Source of the DNA: an uncultured Eubacterium sp.
Lineage (GTDB): Bacteria; Bacillota; Clostridia; Lachnospirales; Lachnospiraceae
Reading direction: 5' to 3'
DNA length: 51,606 bases
Assembly (NCBI GenBank): GCA_934320655.1
Contig: CAKRFN010000017.1
Coordinates: 1 to 51,606, forward strand
A program made the translations under genes and the position numbers. Below the pieces are notes generated by a model. The model was not told the DNA's origin. It searched no databases and saw only the letters and a list, made by a program, of their open reading frames with translations. Shown piece by piece: positions 26,187 through 33,397 of this stretch; within the stretch, counting starts at the first letter, position 1, and every line of letters starts with the position of its first letter.

Positions 26187-27935
26187 TCAATTCTCGCGCA
26201 GCCAGACGCGCAGACGGTGATCCTTGCGCTTCTCCTCCGGCGGCAGCGTCATATAATCGCCGTAGATCTGACTCAGATAACGATCCCAGCAGCCCGGCGC
26301 ACACAGCTTTCTGCCCTCGAAGTCCACCTCGGTAAAATCCACGACTTCTTCCCGCACACAGCGCTCTCCCGGTCCGTAGATGCCATACGTGATCGCGCCG
26401 ACATACTCTGAACGGTCATACTCCCACTTTCTCGCCATGCGGTCCACATGCCGCACCAGCCTGCGGTAACCAATCATGCGCGCCAGCAAGACAACCGGCG
26501 CTTTGAGCGCCTTTCGCAGCAGGTTGACACCTTTTCCAAACTTCGCACGGCTGCATAAAATCAGATAGCGGCAAGCCTTCATATAGCGCGCCAGCGTACG
26601 CGCCGCCAGATCTGAGGACGGCCATCCGTCCTGCGGAAATATATCGATAAACAGATGTAAAATCTGGCATTCTTCACGGATGTATTTTGACGTATCGCGC
26701 TCAAGCTCCGTATCCATATGGAGCAGCTCGCAATACGGGTTCGACAATGTTCCTGCCTTCGCAGATATTGCATGCAAAAACGGTGCAACCGGTTCTGTCT
26801 GCTCAAGTTTCAGAAAGCGCTCATAGTCTGCCCGCGGCATACCGACATCGATATCGTCATCCCACGGAATGAAACCGTGATGACGCACCGCACCGAGCAG
26901 CGTGCCGCCGACCAGATAATAGCGCAGCCCGTGCCGTTTGCAATAATCAACAAAACAATCGAGCATCCGCAACAGCTCCTGCTGCGTCTCACGCTTATCC
27001 AGCAGCCGCATCGCAGGCACTTCGCCCGGCAGCTTCAAATCATACAATACATGCTGCTCCCGCTTTTCCTCCGGCGGCAGCGTCATATAATCGCCGTACA
27101 GACGGCTCAGATAATGGTCATACGCCGCTGTCACAGACAGCAGATGCCCTTCAAACTCCATGTTTATCGTATGCAGCAGTTGTTCGCGCTCGTATAATTC
27201 ACCGAAAAAGTGCTTCCGTCCCGACGGGATCGTCACATATTTTGAATGCGTATTCCGGCATTCGCTCATACAGCGCTGCACGCGCCGATAAAAAAAGCGT
27301 GGCATCAGCGCAATCGGAGCGCCAATCACCTGCTTGATGCGCATGCTTCGTCTGGCGGATGCGTCATCGCCCGCCAGCGCCAGATACTCCTTCCGCCACA
27401 AAAACATCCGGTAGCAGGACAGCAAAAACAGCCCTGCGTCCACGCGGAATCCGTGCCAGTATCTGCGCCATTTGGAATCATAGGTGTTTTCTATCACAAA
27501 CAGATCGATCTTTATCCCACAGGATGCTTCTTTCTGCCATAAATACTCACGAAAGACGGTATCCCTGCGATGAATCTGTATAAAAGAGCTCAGATAGCCG
27601 TCTGTCTGCATCGGGATCTCGATCGCATACTTTTCCCCGTAGCGCTCCTCGACCGCGCGCATCAGCGTATCTATATATTGTCTCGGTACGTTCAGATCCA
27701 GATCATCATCCCACGGAATAAAGCCGTGGTGCCGCACGGCACCCAGCGCCGAACCACCGCCGAGCATATACGGGATCTGCAATTCCTCGCACACCTGCAC
27801 AACATCCATCGTGATTTCCATGATCACATCCTTGATCACCCGTCGTTCCTCCTCGGTGATCTGGTGCATGCCCTTTCCGTGCGAGAGCGTTCCCTTCAGC
27901 AATTCGTGTGTTTCCAGTTTCGCCATGCCCTGCAT
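26187..27935 (-). CDS. Tandem LicD-family phosphotransferase
   Basis: Protein of 582 residues with two complete LicD domains in tandem. The motif HHGFIPWDDD occurs near residues 69-78 and again near residue 360, each followed by D-x-D/DV and a proline-arginine pair. Each copy ends with the same sequence YGDYMTLPPEEKR. LicD enzymes transfer phosphorylcholine or other phospho-substituents to glycans; tandem fusion suggests two acceptor sites or internal duplication. It is the first gene of the export cluster; TATAAT at about 27990 on the minus strand may be its -10 element. licA/B/C are not in this window, so choline is not shown. Confidence 0.88.
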   Translation of the reverse strand: MQGMAKLETHELLKGTLSHGKGMHQITEEERRVIKDVIMEITMDVVQVCEELQIPYMLGGGSALGAVRHHGFIPWDDDLDLNVPRQYIDTLMRAVEERYGEKYAIEIPMQTDGYLSSFIQIHRRDTVFREYLWQKEASCGIKIDLFVIENTYDSKWRRYWHGFRVDAGLFLLSCYRMFLWRKEYLALAGDDASARRSMRIKQVIGAPIALMPRFFYRRVQRCMSECRNTHSKYVTIPSGRKHFFGELYEREQLLHTINMEFEGHLLSVTAAYDHYLSRLYGDYMTLPPEEKREQHVLYDLKLPGEVPAMRLLDKRETQQELLRMLDCFVDYCKRHGLRYYLVGGTLLGAVRHHGFIPWDDDIDVGMPRADYERFLKLEQTEPVAPFLHAISAKAGTLSNPYCELLHMDTELERDTSKYIREECQILHLFIDIFPQDGWPSSDLAARTLARYMKACRYLILCSRAKFGKGVNLLRKALKAPVVLLARMIGYRRLVRHVDRMARKWEYDRSEYVGAITYGIYGPGERCVREEVVDFTEVDFEGRKLCAPGCWDRYLSQIYGDYMTLPPEEKRKDHRLRVWLREN

Positions 27936-28027
27936 CTGTCCTTTCCTCTAAAATAGCCACTCAGCATCGCCATTGTAACACATTATAAGGTAAAAATAAA
28001 GAGCCGCGGGCGAAACTCCCGTATATG

Positions 28028-28057
28028 AAAAAAGCCCTACAGATTGCTCTGTAGGGC
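28028..28057 (-). terminator. Intrinsic terminator after rplL
   Basis: Perfect 10-bp stem GCCCTACAGA/TCTGTAGGGC with a 4-base loop, followed by six T on the minus strand, about 37 bases after the rplL stop. Confidence 0.93.
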
Positions 28058-28093
28058 GATTCTTCGGGTTGGGCTGTTCTATTTCGCTCTGAA

Positions 28094-28459
28094 TTACTTA
28101 AGAGTAACCTTAGCTCCCTCTGCCTCAAGTTTAGCCTTGATGTCCTCAGCAGTAGCCTTGTCAGCCTGCTCTTTAACGATCTTAGGAGCGCCGTCAACAA
28201 CGTCCTTAGCTTCCTTTAATCCAAGACCAGTAGCCTCACGAACTACCTTGATAACCTTAACCTTGTTCGGGCCAACCTCTGTCAGCTCTACGTCGAACTC
28301 AGTCTTCTCCTCAGCAGCTGCTGCGTCTCCGCCTGCTGCTGCAACTACAACGCCTGCTGCTGCAGATACGCCGAACTCTTCTTCACATGCTTTTACTAAA
28401 TCATTTAACTCTAATACGGTTAAGCCTTTGATAACCTCAATGATCTCTGCTGTTGTCAT
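28094..28459 (-). CDS. rplL: 50S ribosomal protein L7/L12
   Basis: Stalk protein of 121 residues that recruits translation GTPases. It has an N-terminal dimerisation domain, an Ala/Gly-rich hinge (AAGVVVAAAGGDAAA) and a C-terminal domain with VKVIKVVREATGLGLKEAK. Normal length. It lies 152 bases after rplJ; the gap holds an unusual repeated segment (28529-28606). Confidence 0.98.
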   Translation of the reverse strand: MTTAEIIEVIKGLTVLELNDLVKACEEEFGVSAAAGVVVAAAGGDAAAAEEKTEFDVELTEVGPNKVKVIKVVREATGLGLKEAKDVVDGAPKIVKEQADKATAEDIKAKLEAEGAKVTLK

Positions 28460-28528
28460 TATTTTTTCCTCCTGAAATTTTTATACTTATTTTTTAATTA
28501 AACTATAAGGAAGTTCTTTTCGCTAAGC

Positions 28529-28606
28529 TCGGACTTCGTTTCCACTCGTCCTTGCTAATCTCAAAGAACAACCTCGCAACACGTTCCGACTTCGCTGATG
28601 CTCGTC
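28529..28606 (-). repeat. Imperfect direct repeat in the rplJ-rplL gap
   Basis: Two 22-base copies (28529-28550 and 28585-28606) agree at 16 of 22 positions and share GACTTCG and CTCGTC. They lie in the 152-base gap that separates rplJ and rplL. They are GC-richer than the surrounding gap. Function unknown; an RNA processing or translation-control element for the 1:4 L10:L12 ratio is one idea. Confidence 0.4.
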
Positions 28607-28611
28607 GATCA

Positions 28612-29112
28612 CTAGTTGCTTTCGGTTTCGCCATCCTTCTCTGCGATCTGCTTGATAACACGAGCGAAGTTGGTGATCGGTGACTGCATACTTCCAAGTA
28701 ACTTGGACAGTAATACCTCACGTGAAGGAATAGAAGAAATAGCTTTCATTCCCTCTGCGTCATAGAAGTTACCCTCTACAACACCAGCCTTGATCTCTAA
28801 CTTAGGTGCTTTCTTTGCAAACTCTGCCAATACTCTTGCAGGTGCAGTTGCATCTGTAGTAGAGATTGCAATCGCGTTCGGTCCTTCCAGAACTCCTGAA
28901 AGGCTCTCGAAATCTGTTCCCTTGAAAGCGAAGTTCATGAAGGTATTCTTGTATACCTTATAAGTAACTCCGGCTTCTCTGAGCTGCTTACGTAACTGGG
29001 TATCCTCAGCAACTGTCAGTCCACAGTAATCAACGATCACTACTGACTGCGCATCCTTGATGCTGTCGGAAATCTCCTGTACGATCGGTGCTTTCAATTC
29101 TACTTTTGCCAC
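28612..29112 (-). CDS. rplJ: 50S ribosomal protein L10
   Basis: Protein of 166 residues anchoring L7/L12 dimers to 23S rRNA. Typical motifs are VVDYCGLTVAEDTQLRKQLR and TFMNFAFKG. The gene begins about 50 bases after the attenuator of the L10 leader, so its expression is likely autoregulated by L10-L12 binding to that leader. Confidence 0.97.
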   Translation of the reverse strand: MAKVELKAPIVQEISDSIKDAQSVVIVDYCGLTVAEDTQLRKQLREAGVTYKVYKNTFMNFAFKGTDFESLSGVLEGPNAIAISTTDATAPARVLAEFAKKAPKLEIKAGVVEGNFYDAEGMKAISSIPSREVLLSKLLGSMQSPITNFARVIKQIAEKDGETESN

Positions 29113-29162
29113 GAATCTTTTACCTCCTATTTTATTTTTGATATTGCGTTAGATGAGGTATG

Positions 29163-29274
29163 AAAAAAGCCCCTCCGCATTGCGCGAAGGGGCAGAATCT
29201 CAAAAATTCTATCAATCTCCTCGGCAGGCACTACGTTTACGCCTTTCGGCACCTGCTGTCTTCGGCAACATTCT
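29163..29274 (-). ncRNA. Ribosomal protein L10 leader with attenuator
   Basis: The leader reads CCGAAGACAGCAGGTGCC and later GTGCCTGCCGAGGAG on the minus strand, the conserved core of the Firmicute L10 leader (Rfam L10_leader). It is followed by a terminator stem GCCCCTTCGC/GCGGAGGGGC with a T-run (29163-29193). The known mechanism in this family is L10(L12)4 binding to the leader, which favours termination or blocks translation. The promoter at 29280-29308 starts it. Confidence 0.88.
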
Positions 29275-29279
29275 CGGTG

Positions 29280-29308
29280 ATTATATCACCCATTTATATA
29301 TCTGTCAA
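29280..29308 (-). promoter_or_regulatory. Sigma-A promoter of rplJL
   Basis: -35 TTGACA (29303-29308) and -10 TATAAT (29280-29285), perfect consensus with a 17-base spacer on the minus strand. Transcription should begin near 29274, at the 5' edge of the L10 leader. Confidence 0.92.
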
Positions 29309-29363
29309 TCTTTTTTTACAAATGTTTAGTCTAATAACAGTTCAGCACGCGCCATTCGCAAAG

Positions 29364-29484
29364 ACGCCTGACGGCGTTTTCCCGCTGCTTCGCAGCTAAC
29401 TTTGCTCATAATCCGGCGCTCACCTCATGGCTTATCAAACGAATCCATTCATGCAAGCATGATGTCTTCGTTTTTTAAGCCATG
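29364..29484. repeat. Long nested hairpin and small stem-loops after rplA
   Basis: An 18-base inverted repeat (arms 29426-29443 and 29467-29484, two mismatches) encloses a second perfect inverted repeat, TCATGC-AA-GCATGA (29449-29462). Further along lie GCTGC/GCAGC (29384-29396) and ACGCC/GGCGT followed by CTTTG (29364-29377). Together they fill the space between rplA and the rplJL promoter. The last stem could be a weak terminator for rplKA; the long nested stem looks like an RNA stability or processing element, or the trace of a small mobile repeat. Confidence 0.6.
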
Positions 29485-29493
29485 GCTGAACTT

Positions 29494-30186
29494 TTAAGCT
29501 AACTTTGTAACGTTGATCTTCACGCCGGGTCCCATAGTAGGAGCTACAACACAGCTCTTTAAATACTGTCCCTTTAATGAAGACGGCTTTGCCTTGTTGA
29601 TTGCTGCGATCAGGCTCTGGAAGTTGTCCGCTAACTGTTCTTCTGTGAAAGACGCTTTTCCAATAGGCACATGGATAATGTTGGCTTTATCCAATCTGTA
29701 CTCGATCTTACCGGCTTTGATGTCGTTGACAGCCTTGGTAACATCCATTGTAACTGTACCAGCCTTCGGGTTCGGCATTAAGCCCTTAGGTCCGAGAACA
29801 CGTCCTAAACGTCCTACAACACCCATCATATCCGGAGTTGCTACTACAACGTCGAAGTCTAACCATCCCTCGTTCTGGATCTTGGGGATCAGCTCCTCGC
29901 CGCCTACGAAGTCAGCGCCTGCTGCCTGTGCCTCGTCTAACTTTGTTCCCTTTGCGAAAACTAATACTCTTACAGTCTTACCTGTTCCATGAGGCAGTAC
30001 AACTGCACCACGGATCTGCTGCTCTGCATGACGACCATCGCAACCGGTTCTGATATGAACCTCGATTGTCTCATCAAATTTTGCAACCGCTGACTTCTTA
30101 GCCAGAGCGATTGCCTCAGCTACATCATACTGAACGGTACGATCAATATTCTTTGCAGCTTCCTGATATCTTTTTCCTCTTTTCAT
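29494..30186 (-). CDS. rplA: 50S ribosomal protein L1
   Basis: L1-stalk protein of 230 residues, normal length, with the 23S-binding segments VLPHGTGKTVRV and MGVVGRLGRVLGPKGLMPNPKAG split across residues about 120-145. It lies 115 bases downstream of rplK in the same transcript. Confidence 0.98.
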   Translation of the reverse strand: MKRGKRYQEAAKNIDRTVQYDVAEAIALAKKSAVAKFDETIEVHIRTGCDGRHAEQQIRGAVVLPHGTGKTVRVLVFAKGTKLDEAQAAGADFVGGEELIPKIQNEGWLDFDVVVATPDMMGVVGRLGRVLGPKGLMPNPKAGTVTMDVTKAVNDIKAGKIEYRLDKANIIHVPIGKASFTEEQLADNFQSLIAAINKAKPSSLKGQYLKSCVVAPTMGPGVKINVTKLA

Positions 30187-30301
30187 TATAAATTACCTCC
30201 TAGTGGTATTAACGGGCTTTTTCGCCCTTCCACGATAAAGTATCAAAAGTCTTTTCGATGAATTTGCCTAAGTTAATTATTTTGCTAAAAATGCTTTCGG
30301 T

Positions 30302-30727
30302 CTACTCCTCAACAGTAACGCCCATGCTGCGGCAGGTACCAGCGATCATGCTCATGGCTGCCTCAAGGCTTGCTGCGTTTAAGTCGGGCATTTTCAGCTC
30401 TGCGATTTCCTGAAGCTTTGCTTTGGAGATAGTTGCAACCTTGGTCTTGTTCGGAACACCTGAACCACTCTTGATGTTGCAAGCTTTCTTGATCAGTACC
30501 GGAGCAGGAGGAGTCTTAGTGATGAAACTAAAACTTCTGTCTGCGTATACGGTGATCACTACAGGAATAATCAGATCTCCCTGATCTGCCGTTCTTGCAT
30601 TAAACTGTTTTGTGAACTCCACGATGTTTACACCGTGCTGTCCAAGGGCAGGTCCAACCGGGGGTGCTGGTGTAGCTTTTCCGGCAGGGATCTGTAACTT
30701 AATATATCCTTCTACTTTCTTTGCCAT
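30302..30727 (-). CDS. rplK: 50S ribosomal protein L11
   Basis: GTPase-centre protein of 141 residues. It has the N-terminal PAGKATPAPPVGPALGQHGV motif and a C-terminal rRNA-binding domain ending SMGVTVEE. It follows nusG by 35 bases and is co-transcribed with it. Confidence 0.98.
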   Translation of the reverse strand: MAKKVEGYIKLQIPAGKATPAPPVGPALGQHGVNIVEFTKQFNARTADQGDLIIPVVITVYADRSFSFITKTPPAPVLIKKACNIKSGSGVPNKTKVATISKAKLQEIAELKMPDLNAASLEAAMSMIAGTCRSMGVTVEE

Positions 30728-30762
30728 TTGGAAAATTCCTCCTTCTTTAATATAAGAAGATT

Positions 30763-31281
30763 TTAATAAGTCTTCTTGACTTCTGCGAAACTTATTTCTA
30801 CCGGTGTTTCGCGACCGAATAAATCAACATTGATTGTCACGATCTGCTTGTTATGATTCATTGACTGAATGACGCCAATCGTGTCTTTCCAGACACCTCC
30901 GATGACGGTAACGGTATCGCCTTCCTCAAAATCTACTGTCACGCCCTCTGTCTTGATGCCAAGATTATGCATTTCCATGTCAGTCAGGGGAACCGGCTTC
31001 GATCCCGGTCCGACAAATCCTGTCACGCCACGGGTATTTCTGACCACATACCATGTATCGTCGTTCATGATCATGTTAATCAGTACATAACCGGGAAACA
31101 TTTTCTTCTGAACCTGTTTCTTGACACCGTTCTTCAGCTCTGCTACGTCCAGCATCGGTACGCGAACCTCTAAAATCTGATCTTCCAGATGACGGTTTTC
31201 AATAGTTTTGTCAATGTTGGCTTTTACCTTATTCTCGTAACCGGAATAAGTATGCACTACATACCAATTCGCTTCTGCCAT
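30763..31281 (-). CDS. nusG: Transcription elongation/antitermination factor NusG
   Basis: Protein of 172 residues: an N-terminal NGN domain (WYVVHTYSGYENKVKANI; MFPGYVLI) and a C-terminal KOW domain (GDTVTVIGGVWKDTIGVI). It couples RNA polymerase to ribosomes. It lies 18 bases after secE in the standard rpmG-secE-nusG order. Confidence 0.98.
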   Translation of the reverse strand: MAEANWYVVHTYSGYENKVKANIDKTIENRHLEDQILEVRVPMLDVAELKNGVKKQVQKKMFPGYVLINMIMNDDTWYVVRNTRGVTGFVGPGSKPVPLTDMEMHNLGIKTEGVTVDFEEGDTVTVIGGVWKDTIGVIQSMNHNKQIVTINVDLFGRETPVEISFAEVKKTY

Positions 31282-31299
31282 ACTGTCACCTCATCCTTC

Positions 31300-31506
31300 C
31301 TATAATCCAACAAGGAAATTCACGCCATACTGGATGATGAAATCCAGAATCGCGATGATCAGACCTAAGATAATTGACGTGATAACAACTGCTGTTGTCT
31401 CTTTGGCAACGTTCTCTTTGGTCGGCCAGATAATCTTACGAAATTCAGCCTTCAGACCTGTGAACCAACTTGTTTTCTGGGTTTCGATGTTTTTCTCTGA
31501 TCCCAT
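31300..31506 (-). CDS. secE: Preprotein translocase subunit SecE
   Basis: Single-span SecE of 68 residues, the short Gram-positive form, with the cytoplasmic motif FRKIIWPTKENVAKET and one C-terminal membrane helix. It lies between rpmG and nusG. Confidence 0.97.
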   Translation of the reverse strand: MGSEKNIETQKTSWFTGLKAEFRKIIWPTKENVAKETTAVVITSIILGLIIAILDFIIQYGVNFLVGL

Positions 31507-31544
31507 GTTATCACTTCCTTTGCTCAGTCTCGGTTTAACGGATA

Positions 31545-31694
31545 CTATTTTGTCTCCTTATGCAGGGTATGAGTCTTGCAGAATCTGCAATACTTCTTAG
31601 TCTCCATTCTGTCCGGATGAGTCTTCTTGTCTTTCGTCATGTTGTAATTACGCTGCTTGCACTCTGTGCATGCTAAAGTAATTCTAGTGCGCAC
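31545..31694 (-). CDS. rpmG: 50S ribosomal protein L33
   Basis: Protein of 49 residues starting MRTRITLACTECK from a GTG codon (31692-31694) with GGAGG 8 bases upstream; too short for most ORF lists. Four cysteines in two CxxC pairs (CTEC and CRFC) make it the zinc-binding form. First gene of the rpmG-secE-nusG transcript; gap of 38 bases to secE, with no tRNA between them. Confidence 0.96.
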   Translation of the reverse strand: MRTRITLACTECKQRNYNMTKDKKTHPDRMETKKYCRFCKTHTLHKETK

Positions 31695-31762
31695 AACTTC
31701 CACCTCCGTTATTCTACTTGATTTTAGGCATAAAAAAAAGACCTACTTCCATCGCAAGCATA

Positions 31763-31791
31763 AATATATCACGATTATTTTGCACCGTCAA
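31763..31791 (-). promoter_or_regulatory. Sigma-A promoter of rpmG-secE-nusG
   Basis: -35 TTGACG (31786-31791), 17-base spacer, -10 TATATT (31763-31768) on the minus strand, about 70 bases before rpmG. It may also feed rplKA. Confidence 0.82.
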
Positions 31792-31832
31792 TCTTTTTTT
31801 CAACATTTTACAAATATATTTTAAAAACTACT

Positions 31833-31859
31833 TATATTTACATCTGTTCCGACCGATAA
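31833..31859 (+). promoter_or_regulatory. Sigma-28 (sigma-D) type flagellar promoter
   Basis: TATATTTA (31833-31840), an 11-base spacer, then ACCGATAA (31852-31859). This fits the flagellar consensus TAAAGTTT-N11-GCCGATAA at most positions, in particular the CCGATAA core. It lies about 150 bases upstream of a FliD-like gene, which strengthens the call. Confidence 0.65.
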
Positions 31860-32010
31860 AAACACTATAAGAGCCGTAGAGTACGCGCATTACAAGGGTA
31901 AATGAGTGACAAAACGGCAGTTTTGTGATAAAATAATCGTATATAAATGGATTTATTATACGTTCCCCGCGCAGATGCGTACATTTCACGGAAGAAAGGA
32001 GGGGACACCT

Positions 32011-33336
32011 ATGGCTGGTAATGTCATGTCAGTTGCGTACAACCATCTGAGTGCCATGTACGGCATCTCTATGGGTACGAGTAATAAGTATGATTCGCAC
32101 AAGCGAAGCGAGCTGCGTTCGACTTGTAACAGCATCATAAAATCTAATCGGCAATCCCCTCTGTACAAGATTAAATCAGGGGGTAACGTTCAGAAGTTTG
32201 CGATCGATATCAAAGATCATGCCCACACGATCAAAAATGTAGTGGCTTCTCTGTCTGAAAACGGAGAAGGTCTTGAGAGCGCGTTCCGCAAGCGGATCGC
32301 CTCCAGCAACGATCCCGATATCGTAACCGCAGAGTATGTCGGCAATGAGGATGACATCATTGATGTGCAGAGTGCAGGCTTTCAGATGGAAGTCCAGCAG
32401 CTTGCGACACCGCAGGTCAACACCGGTCATTTTCTGCGACGCGCCGGACACGATTTCAGACCCGGCAGCTACAGCTTTGACCTGAACACGAATACCACAT
32501 CCTACGAGTTCCAGTTTAATGTCAACGATGACGATACAAATGAAGATGTCTTAAACAAGCTGCGCAAGCTGATCAACAACGCCAACATCGGACTGCAGGC
32601 TGATCTGCTCTACGACGAGCGCGGCACATCCAAAGCGCTCCAGATCGAGTCTAAACAGACCGGTCTTGGTGAAGGCGAGAGTTATCTGTTCCAGATCGTT
32701 CCCGAGAACACGGGAGGCTCACGGGAAGCTATGGAGCTGTTAGGGATCGACAAGGTTTCTTCCCCTGCGGAAAATTCCTCTTTCCTGCTCAACGGTACCA
32801 GACATTCTTCTTATTCAAATACGTTTACGGTCAACAATATGTTTTCCGTGACACTGAACGGTGTCAGCCTGCCGGGGCACTCCGCATCTGTCGGTTTCAA
32901 GCCCAGCACAGACGCTGTCACAGACAATATCGAGCGGCTCGCCTCCGCCTACAACGGGATCATCAATACGGCACACCGCTATGCCGATACACAGAAATCC
33001 AGCGATTTGCTGCTGCGGGATATCGGCAGCACCGCAAAGAAGTTCTCGACCGATTTCAAAAAGATCGGACTGAACATTGATGAGGACAGCACAATGACTG
33101 TAGACCGCGATGCACTGGCAGCCGCGATCAGCGGTGATGACATCGCACACACCTTCAAGGTGTTAAACAAATTCCGCGATGCGCTCGGCGCAAAGGCAGA
33201 TCAGGCATCGATCAACCCGATGAACTACGTGGATAAAGTGATCGTTGCGTACAAGAATCCGAATCCGGAGAAAAACTTCGCGACTCCGTATATCACGAGC
33301 ATGTATTCGGGCATGATGCTGGATCGGATCTGTTAA
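32011..33336 (+). CDS. FliD-like flagellar hook-associated (cap) protein
   Basis: Protein of 441 residues on the plus strand. It has FliD-type segments: a central VEVQQLA-like block (MEVQQLATPQV, residue about 128), a domain with NEDVLNKLRKLINNANIG and SKQTGLG, and a C-terminal coil with RLASAYNGIINTAHRY. FliD caps the growing flagellar filament and guides flagellin folding. The N-terminus lacks the usual GLDTSSII-type start, so this may be a paralogue or a variant. The ATG at 32011 is chosen for AGGAGG 8 bases upstream; a longer frame begins at 31906 without a site. The flagellar promoter and the convergent nonulosonate cluster fit a flagellar role. Confidence 0.72.
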   Translation: MAGNVMSVAYNHLSAMYGISMGTSNKYDSHKRSELRSTCNSIIKSNRQSPLYKIKSGGNVQKFAIDIKDHAHTIKNVVASLSENGEGLESAFRKRIASSNDPDIVTAEYVGNEDDIIDVQSAGFQMEVQQLATPQVNTGHFLRRAGHDFRPGSYSFDLNTNTTSYEFQFNVNDDDTNEDVLNKLRKLINNANIGLQADLLYDERGTSKALQIESKQTGLGEGESYLFQIVPENTGGSREAMELLGIDKVSSPAENSSFLLNGTRHSSYSNTFTVNNMFSVTLNGVSLPGHSASVGFKPSTDAVTDNIERLASAYNGIINTAHRYADTQKSSDLLLRDIGSTAKKFSTDFKKIGLNIDEDSTMTVDRDALAAAISGDDIAHTFKVLNKFRDALGAKADQASINPMNYVDKVIVAYKNPNPEKNFATPYITSMYSGMMLDRIC

Positions 33337-33357
33337 ATGAAACATAATCATAGAAGT

Positions 33358-33397
33358 AAAAACGGATGCAGCCAAATTCGGCTGCATCCGTTTTTTT
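33358..33397. terminator. Bidirectional terminator between the FliD-like gene and legB
   Basis: A perfect 16-bp stem (arms 33358-33373 and 33380-33395) with a 6-base loop is flanked by A-rich and T-rich tracts, so it can end both convergent transcripts. The legB stop codon overlaps its right end. Confidence 0.93.

Noticed and set aside
31507..31544. A tRNA between rpmG and secE
   Set aside because: The gap is only 38 bases, too short for a tRNA.
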